The notes below the pieces were generated by a model, which ran no database searches, had not been told where the DNA came from, and was given only the letters and a program-made list of their open reading frames with translations. Shown piece after piece: positions 1 to 3,376 of a stretch of DNA of 5,922 nt. The position numbers were made by a program, and so were the translations under genes. Positions within the stretch are counted from its first letter, which is position 1. Each line of letters starts with the position of its first letter. The DNA comes from a bacterium (lineage in GTDB: Bacteria > Cyanobacteriota > Vampirovibrionia > Gastranaerophilales > Gastranaerophilaceae): contig JAKSUP010000092.1 in NCBI GenBank assembly GCA_024408905.1, positions 1-5,922 on the forward strand, given 5' to 3'.

Positions 1-276
1 ATGTAAAGCTTGTCCGACACTTTCAGCCCATTTATTTGCAAAATCAAATTCAACAGCATAATCATCAGTTAAACAGTCAACTCTTGTAAAATCCGAATTC
101 TCATATTCTTCTATTCCGTTATGCTCTGAACACCATGCATGTTGGTATGAACTTTCGCTATGATTATGTTTTACATATTTAAAACCTTCCTTTGTATAAC
201 CATAATCAAAAGGGGATGCCAAAGTAGGTAATACCAATAAAATGTTAATTAATAAAATATATCTAATGCATGTCAT
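1..276 (-). CDS. Exported protein of a conserved nuclease-like family, C-terminus cut off by window edge
   Basis: An open frame runs from ATG at 276 leftwards off the window, giving 92 residues without a stop. Residues 1-20 look like a Sec signal peptide: a short start, a hydrophobic core rich in Leu/Ile, then TLA before Ser21, a plausible signal peptidase I site with no lipobox Cys. The mature part carries YQHAWC (44-49), an Asn-Gly, then RVDCLT (65-70), AVEFDFANKW (74-83) and GQALH (88-92). I recognise this block order from small conserved exported proteins annotated as hypothetical. The spacing Asp67, Glu76, Asp78/Lys82 and Gln89 resembles the acidic core plus Gln of PD-(D/E)XK nucleases, but the canonical E-x-K is not exact, so nuclease activity is inference. 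Cys49 and Cys68 could pair in the envelope. There is no Shine-Dalgarno at normal spacing; AAAGG lies 17 bases upstream. It is transcribed from the promoter at 332-360 and is divergent from the regulator gene. The frame and signal peptide are secure; the function is not. Confidence 0.8.
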   Translation of the reverse strand, partial: MTCIRYILLINILLVLPTLASPFDYGYTKEGFKYVKHNHSESSYQHAWCSEHNGIEEYENSDFTRVDCLTDDYAVEFDFANKWAESVGQALH

Positions 277-308
277 AAACTATTGTAAAGACTACCTTTA
301 TATATGCA

Positions 309-353
309 AATAAGCGTGTCAGTCTATACAAATAATAAGCGTATCAGTCTATA
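309..353. repeat. Two 20-bp direct repeats over the promoter: probable operator
   Basis: The unit AATAAGCGTRTCAGTCTATA occurs at 309-328 and 334-353, with one mismatch (G318 versus A343) and a 25-bp period. On the minus strand, the second copy fills the -10/-35 spacer and the first bases of the -10 box, and the first copy covers the predicted transcription start. Binding at either would block RNA polymerase. The adjacent helix-turn-helix gene is the obvious candidate binder. The repeats are seen directly; the operator role is inferred from position. Confidence 0.65.
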
Positions 354-360
354 TTGTCAA
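332..360 (-). promoter_or_regulatory. Near-consensus sigma70 promoter for the exported-protein gene
   Basis: Read on the minus strand, a perfect TTGACA (360-355) is followed by exactly 17 bases and TATTAT (337-332), which matches TATAAT at five of six positions. The expected transcription start is near 325, giving an untranslated leader of about 50 bases before ATG at 276. Both promoter and start site are overlaid by the two direct repeats at 309-328 and 334-353, which suggests control by a bound protein. Confidence 0.72.
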
Positions 361-363
361 TGT

Positions 364-577
364 ATGAATACAAAAATATTAATTAGGTAAACAATTAAAA
401 TTTTTGCGAGAAAATTTAAATTTGACACAAGAAGTTCTTGCAGAAAAGGTTAATATTCATCCAACGTATGTTGGAAAGCTTGAAGCCGGTAAAAGCAATC
501 CATCTGTCAAAATGTTGTTTAAAATTACAAGAGCTTTAGATACGACTTTATCCGAACTTTTTAGTTTTGATAAATAA
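364..577 (+). CDS. Xre/Cro-type helix-turn-helix regulator, apparent frameshift near the N-terminus
   Basis: The frame open from 383 to the stop at 575-577 encodes a nearly complete HTH_3 (Xre) domain. Helix 1 is KQLKFLREN, the first DNA-binding helix is TQEVLAEKV, and the recognition helix is PTYVGKLEAG. SNPSVKMLFKITRALD and LSELF then complete the five-helix fold. No ATG or GTG lies in this frame before the domain, and TAA at 380-382 closes it upstream. ATG364 starts MNTKIL in the frame one base behind and stops at 388-390. Removing one base around 382 would join the two as MNTKILLGKQLKFLREN, a normal length and start for this family. TTG404 is the only other start and would delete part of helix 1, with no ribosome binding site. 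So it is a recent pseudogene, a sequencing error, or a gene with an unusual start. It is divergent from the exported-protein gene and likely regulates the promoter between them. Confidence 0.7.
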
Positions 578-589
578 GCCATAATGAAT

Positions 590-1072
590 TTACTTAATAT
601 ATTTTGTCAGCAAAAGTTTTTTCAATGCTTTTGCGTTGATTGAATCGGGTTGGATAAAAAGTAACCTCTCTAAAAATTCTAAACTTTCCGAATATTTTTC
701 TACTTTCATCTTCGCTGCAGCCATAGCATAAAGTGCATCTATAAAATTGTTATCCAAGTTTAATGCTTGCTCTAAATCAGCAATAACTTTATTGTAATCA
801 ATATTCTCTAAATCTTTTCTTGTAAGCATAATGTATGCACGATTATAATATGCATCTGCCATTTTGTTATTAAAAGACAGCGCTTTTGTGTAATCCAAAA
901 TTGCATCATCAAATTTTTCCAAAGCTTGATAAGCAACACCACGATAAAAGTATGGAATTTCCCAATCCGATTTTATTTCCAAAGACTTATTAATATTTTC
1001 AATCCCGTCTTGAAATTTACCATTTTGAATACTAAAAATCCCGATATCTAAAAATTTTTTATAATTGTCCAT
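590..1072 (-). CDS. Small TPR-repeat protein
   Basis: This 160-residue protein is built almost entirely of tetratricopeptide repeats: about 3-36, 37-70, 71-108 (with a short insertion around NIDYN, 91-95) and 109-142, then a basic tail. Repeat 2 (YFYRGVAYQALEKFDDAI, then YTKAL) and repeat 3 (AYYNRAY, then DLEQALNLD) show the small/aromatic positions of the TPR helix pairs clearly. There is no signal peptide or membrane segment, so it is probably a cytoplasmic protein-binding scaffold; the partner is unknown. The start is supported by AGGA five bases before the ATG. It ends 12 bases from the stop of the converging regulator gene with no terminator visible between. It is divergent from the gene at 1193 across 120 bases. 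Confidence 0.88.
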   Translation of the reverse strand: MDNYKKFLDIGIFSIQNGKFQDGIENINKSLEIKSDWEIPYFYRGVAYQALEKFDDAILDYTKALSFNNKMADAYYNRAYIMLTRKDLENIDYNKVIADLEQALNLDNNFIDALYAMAAAKMKVEKYSESLEFLERLLFIQPDSINAKALKKLLLTKYIK

Positions 1073-1110
1073 TTTTTCCTCATCTATAGTTTCAATTTTA
1101 CTATAAATTT

Positions 1111-1138
1111 CTTATACTTTAATCACCTTTTTGAGCAA
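1111..1138 (-). promoter_or_regulatory. Possible promoter for the TPR gene
   Basis: On the minus strand TTGCTC (1138-1133), a 16-base spacer and TATAAG (1116-1111) stand about 40 bases before the TPR start codon. The -10 matches five of six positions but the -35 only three. No equally good plus-strand promoter for the divergent gene at 1193 was found; AT-rich hexamers such as TATACA at 1169-1174 are the only candidates. Confidence 0.35.
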
Positions 1139-1192
1139 AAAATTTTTTTATACGTTTTGATAAAAATATATACATAAAACGAAGGGACAATC

Positions 1193-1801
1193 ATGCAAAT
1201 ACTACCCATAAGCTTTTCTGATAAAAAGTATATTAACAATAACAAATATTCATTTAACGGTGCTGTTGTACAACCTGCTGTTAAACGGATTCCCAAAACC
1301 GATCCAATTACAAAGAGACTGGAAACATTATCAAAATATCTTGTTAACGTAAGCACAGAGCGATTAGCTAATGGCTGTGTTGTCTGTATGTTTAAATATA
1401 AAAATATGGAGATGTATGCTAAACATTTATTAGATCCAAAAGGCAGAATGGTTGGTTTAGTATGTGATAAAGATTTAGAGAAATTAAAAAATCTTAATTA
1501 TACATACCAAGCTGTTTATGGAAAAAATGGTTACAATACTTATGAACACAATGATGTAATGACACGTTATACCAAGTATAGACAGCTTTCTCCAAAATAC
1601 CCGGAATTAATGGGTTCATATATTGCCGAAGGTGATTCGAAATTTTATAAGAAACCTATAAATACATTAATCAAGGCAAAAGATAAAGACCCAGTAAAAC
1701 AAGCAGAAAAAGAAGAACTTATTGCGAAGTGGAATGCATCAAAAGACAATACAGCTCCTCCTTTGGAAAAAGAAGTAAATTGTTTTTTTGAGAATAAATA
1801 A
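1193..1801 (+). CDS. Hypothetical protein with N-terminal Phe-Asn-Gly leader (first of a pair)
   Basis: The gene encodes 202 residues with no family I recognise. The first 23 residues are polar and Asn-rich, ending in SFNG (20-23); the next gene begins with a similar leader. The core (about 37-150) is mixed, with hydrophobic GCVVCMF (61-67), basic and Tyr-rich stretches and a VYGKNGYNTYEHND segment. The tail (about 160-202) is charged, Lys/Glu-rich and probably helical or disordered. There is no signal peptide and no transmembrane helix. AAGGGA six bases before ATG1193 supports this start. The gene at 1813 begins 11 bases after its stop, so the two are probably co-transcribed. Such leaders are, from memory, common in Gastranaerophilales hypothetical proteins; their role is unknown. 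Confidence 0.8.
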   Translation: MQILPISFSDKKYINNNKYSFNGAVVQPAVKRIPKTDPITKRLETLSKYLVNVSTERLANGCVVCMFKYKNMEMYAKHLLDPKGRMVGLVCDKDLEKLKNLNYTYQAVYGKNGYNTYEHNDVMTRYTKYRQLSPKYPELMGSYIAEGDSKFYKKPINTLIKAKDKDPVKQAEKEELIAKWNASKDNTAPPLEKEVNCFFENK

Positions 1802-1812
1802 AGGTTAAATGT

Positions 1813-2274
1813 ATGAATATCCAAAGTTATAATCAATTCCAAAATCTTAATTTTAACGGCTTATATAAGTTGCAAAATGTCATAACTAAAGAAAGTGGAA
1901 AACAATATTATAATAAAGTTGTACAAAGGTCTTACAATATAGTTTACCATCCTTTTGAAAATGAGTCTGCAGAGTTTATTAAGGAGCAAATTGATAAATT
2001 GATAAAAGGGCGTACATTTACGCTATGGGAGAAAGATCATGGTCATATTGAAGGACTGTATTATCATGTGAATAATGTTTCAGAAGGAGCTAAAATAAGA
2101 CAAGAGGATACTGAAAAACTTATCAAGGCAGGATATTCAAAGAGTCCGAAAGGAATGCCATCAGAAAGTGTTTTTTACAACATGTACAATAATGAATCGT
2201 ATGCAACGATGGATGTATTGGATTTAAGTAAAAAGAGAATTCTAGAAATTGTAAAAGCTATTTCTCATAGATAA
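1813..2274 (+). CDS. Hypothetical protein with N-terminal Phe-Asn-Gly leader (second of a pair)
   Basis: This 153-residue protein has no family I recognise. It opens with an Asn/Gln-rich leader ending in LNFNG (12-16), like its upstream neighbour, then a compact mixed region without signal peptide or membrane helix. Recognisable stretches are IVYHPFENESAEFIKEQIDKLI (43-64), FTLWEKDHGHIEGLYYHV (69-86) and a C-terminal helix LSKKRILEIVKAI (138-150). By eye it is not clearly homologous to the preceding protein beyond the leader. AAGG overlapping the previous stop, eight bases before ATG1813, is its ribosome binding site, and this coupling suggests one operon. No terminator follows; the next gene has its own promoter immediately downstream. 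Confidence 0.8.
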   Translation: MNIQSYNQFQNLNFNGLYKLQNVITKESGKQYYNKVVQRSYNIVYHPFENESAEFIKEQIDKLIKGRTFTLWEKDHGHIEGLYYHVNNVSEGAKIRQEDTEKLIKAGYSKSPKGMPSESVFYNMYNNESYATMDVLDLSKKRILEIVKAISHR

Positions 2275-2287
2275 TTCAGGCATAAAA

Positions 2288-2296
2288 TGCTATAAT
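2288..2296 (+). promoter_or_regulatory. Extended -10 promoter for the secreted-protein gene
   Basis: TGC directly precedes a perfect TATAAT (2291-2296), forming a consensus extended -10 element, which can work without a strong -35; none is evident upstream. Transcription would start near 2303, giving a leader of only about 11 bases before ATG2314, with GGGG as a weak ribosome binding site. Confidence 0.6.
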
Positions 2297-2313
2297 AATT
2301 TCGTGGGGCGAAT

Positions 2314-3033
2314 ATGAAGAAAGTATATTTATCTGTTATAGTAATCTTATTTACAGTTTGTCTGAGTGCATTTGCAATGCCAAATCCTTGGATAGAATGC
2401 GAAGATAATATTAGATGTGGGGCTAAACAAGCAGGCTTTAACTTTCCATTGAGAGTTAATAATTATTCAGTTAGAGCAATGAAAGGAATGATGGAAATTT
2501 CTTTTCCTCTGGATAAAAAACGGACAATTATAGTAAGAAAAGCTCAAACATTTGACGGCCCGATTTTGCCTAACGGCATAGTTGATATTTCAGGTGATTA
2601 TAACAAATATAAGGTTAATAAAACTACATATTTAAAAAATGGAATTGCATTTTGGACGAGAGGAGAAAAAAGAAAATTTTATATCGCTGCTTTTGCAGCA
2701 GAATCCGGATTTTATAGTTTTTATTGTAAACGAGGTTTAACTATTAAAGACTTGGAACGGTTTTATAAAATGTTAGAAGAAGCAGAAGCGCCAAGACTAA
2801 ATTATGATAAAGCAGAAACTCTGACAATAGAACAGCTCCAAGATTTGAGGAGAATTGACGGTATTGTAGAACCTGTTTATACCCAAGATAGGTTGCCAGA
2901 AATTCTGATTAAAAAAGGCGTAACACAAAAATGCTTTGAACGTGCTAACTTAGCTCAAGACACATTCTGTTCAACATCCGAAATTAAGATGATAAAAGAT
3001 TATTATGGGAAATCCAAGAGAATACTGTCTTGA
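2314..3033 (+). CDS. Secreted protein of unknown function
   Basis: The gene encodes 239 residues. Residues 1-21 are a clear Sec signal peptide (MKK, hydrophobic core, AFA then Met22); there is no lipobox Cys at the cleavage site, so it is probably secreted or periplasmic rather than lipidated. The mature protein begins NPWIEC (24-29), then AKQAGFNFPL (37-46) and, further on, IIVRKA (72-77) and DISGDYNKY (91-99). This order resembles a family of small exported proteins and lipoproteins in Clostridia (NPW..., AGF...P, DISGDYN, then a beta-rich half), sometimes labelled DUF4367; that link is from memory. Cys29, Cys35, Cys138, Cys207 and Cys219 could form disulfides. The last residues (SKRILS) and stop are followed at once by the self-complementary region beginning at 3032, so the natural C-terminus may have been altered. 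It has its own extended -10 promoter. Confidence 0.85.
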   Translation: MKKVYLSVIVILFTVCLSAFAMPNPWIECEDNIRCGAKQAGFNFPLRVNNYSVRAMKGMMEISFPLDKKRTIIVRKAQTFDGPILPNGIVDISGDYNKYKVNKTTYLKNGIAFWTRGEKRKFYIAAFAAESGFYSFYCKRGLTIKDLERFYKMLEEAEAPRLNYDKAETLTIEQLQDLRRIDGIVEPVYTQDRLPEILIKKGVTQKCFERANLAQDTFCSTSEIKMIKDYYGKSKRILS

Positions 3034-3119
3034 CCTGTTCGCAATAAGCGTGTCTACGGATTTTGCTTCAATGTATTTCATACATTTCGCAAAACTCCTT
3101 CGCACTCTGCTCACAGGTC
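3032..3119. repeat. Long imperfect inverted repeat (88 bases), possible structured RNA or small repeat element
   Basis: Nested complementary arms run the whole length: GACCTGT (3032-3038) with ACAGGTC (3113-3119); GCA (3041-3043) with TGC (3108-3110); GTG (3050-3052) with CAC (3103-3105); GGATTTTGC (3058-3066) with GCAAAA plus TCC across one bulged base (3089-3098); and AATGTAT (3070-3076) with ATACATT (3080-3086) around a TTC loop. That is 29 pairs separated by small internal loops. Together with the next hairpin, the region is about 47% G+C, well above its surroundings. It contains no convincing gene on either strand. It may be a small RNA, a degenerate mobile repeat or the 3' end structure of the upstream transcript. 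Confidence 0.5.
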
Positions 3120-3124
3120 GCTCA

Positions 3125-3158
3125 AACTCGGACAGGTTTAAACAACCTGTGGCGAGTT
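3125..3158. other. Strong 13-bp stem-loop without a T-tract
   Basis: AACTCG (3125-3130) and ACAGGTT (3132-3138) pair with AACCTGT (3144-3150) and CGAGTT (3153-3158) around a TAAAC loop, with only a one-by-two internal loop. A second short palindrome, GGCGAG-TT-CTCGCC, overlaps its right arm at 3151-3164 and would compete with it. No run of T follows on either strand, so it is not a standard intrinsic terminator. Confidence 0.5.
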
Positions 3159-3177
3159 CTCGCCTCTTATACTTCTA

Positions 3178-3212
3178 CAAAAATAAAAAACCGATAGAAA
3201 AATCTATCGGTT
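3178..3212 (-). terminator. Intrinsic terminator of the tRNA-Gly gene
   Basis: On the minus strand a perfect 10-bp stem (arms 3203-3212 and 3189-3198, core CCGATAGA) with a four-base loop is followed by TTTTTTATTTTTG. It starts seven bases past the tRNA 3' end. On the plus strand the same hairpin is followed only by CTTTATTA, so termination of the secreted-protein transcript from the other side is possible but weaker. Confidence 0.85.
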
Positions 3213-3219
3213 CTTTATT

Positions 3220-3291
3220 AGCGGGTGACGAGGCTCGAACTCGCGATCTATTCCTTGGGAAGGAAGTATTCTACCACTGAACTACACCCGC
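3220..3291 (-). tRNA. tRNA-Gly, anticodon CCC
   Basis: Read on the minus strand, 72 bases fold as a full cloverleaf: acceptor GCGGGTG with CACCCGC and discriminator T; D arm GTTC-AGTGGTA-GAAT; anticodon arm CTTCC-TTCCCAA-GGAAT, placing CCC at 34-36; variable loop AGATC; T arm GCGAG-TTCGAGC-CTCGT. It decodes GGG. The outermost anticodon-stem pair (27-43) is a C-U mismatch. The 3' CCA is not encoded and must be added by the nucleotidyltransferase. A promoter lies just upstream and an intrinsic terminator just downstream, so it is a single-gene unit. Confidence 0.95.
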
Positions 3292-3303
3292 TTATCTGTT
3301 CTT

Positions 3304-3332
3304 ATCCTATCAAAAAAAATAAAGCTTTTCAA
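3304..3332 (-). promoter_or_regulatory. Promoter of the tRNA-Gly gene
   Basis: On the minus strand TTGAAA (3332-3327), a 17-base spacer and TAGGAT (3309-3304) match the sigma70 consensus at four positions each. Transcription would start about six bases before the mature tRNA 5' end, a typical short leader for RNase P removal. Confidence 0.5.
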
Positions 3333-3376
3333 TAAAACAACTTGATTTATTTTGAAAAATATTGCAAAATCAAAGA

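Noticed and set aside
309..353. CRISPR array or minisatellite
   Set aside because: There are only two 20-bp units with a five-base gap, placed exactly on a promoter; operator geometry fits, while array spacers are absent.
1123..1356. Minus-strand open frame antisense to the start of the gene at 1193
   Set aside because: It overlaps a gene with a proper ribosome binding site and N-terminal leader; its hydrophobicity reflects complement of AT-rich codons.
1645..1842. Minus-strand open frame across the junction of the two FNG genes
   Set aside because: It is antisense to two better supported genes with coupled spacing; its Ser/Phe-rich sequence is the complement of the Lys/Glu-rich tail.
2280..2296. 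GCAT-AAA-ATGC mini-hairpin as a terminator of the FNG operon
   Set aside because: It has only four pairs and no following T-run, and it overlaps the extended -10 promoter, which explains the sequence better.
3125..3164. Plus-strand intrinsic terminator for the secreted-protein gene
   Set aside because: The stem is strong, but the following bases (CTCGCCTCTTATAC) contain no T-tract.
3005..3280. Plus-strand open frame of 91 codons overlapping the end of the secreted-protein gene
   Set aside because: It crosses the structured element and its last part is the antisense of tRNA-Gly; it has no ribosome binding site and lies out of frame within the real gene's end. It is treated as spurious.
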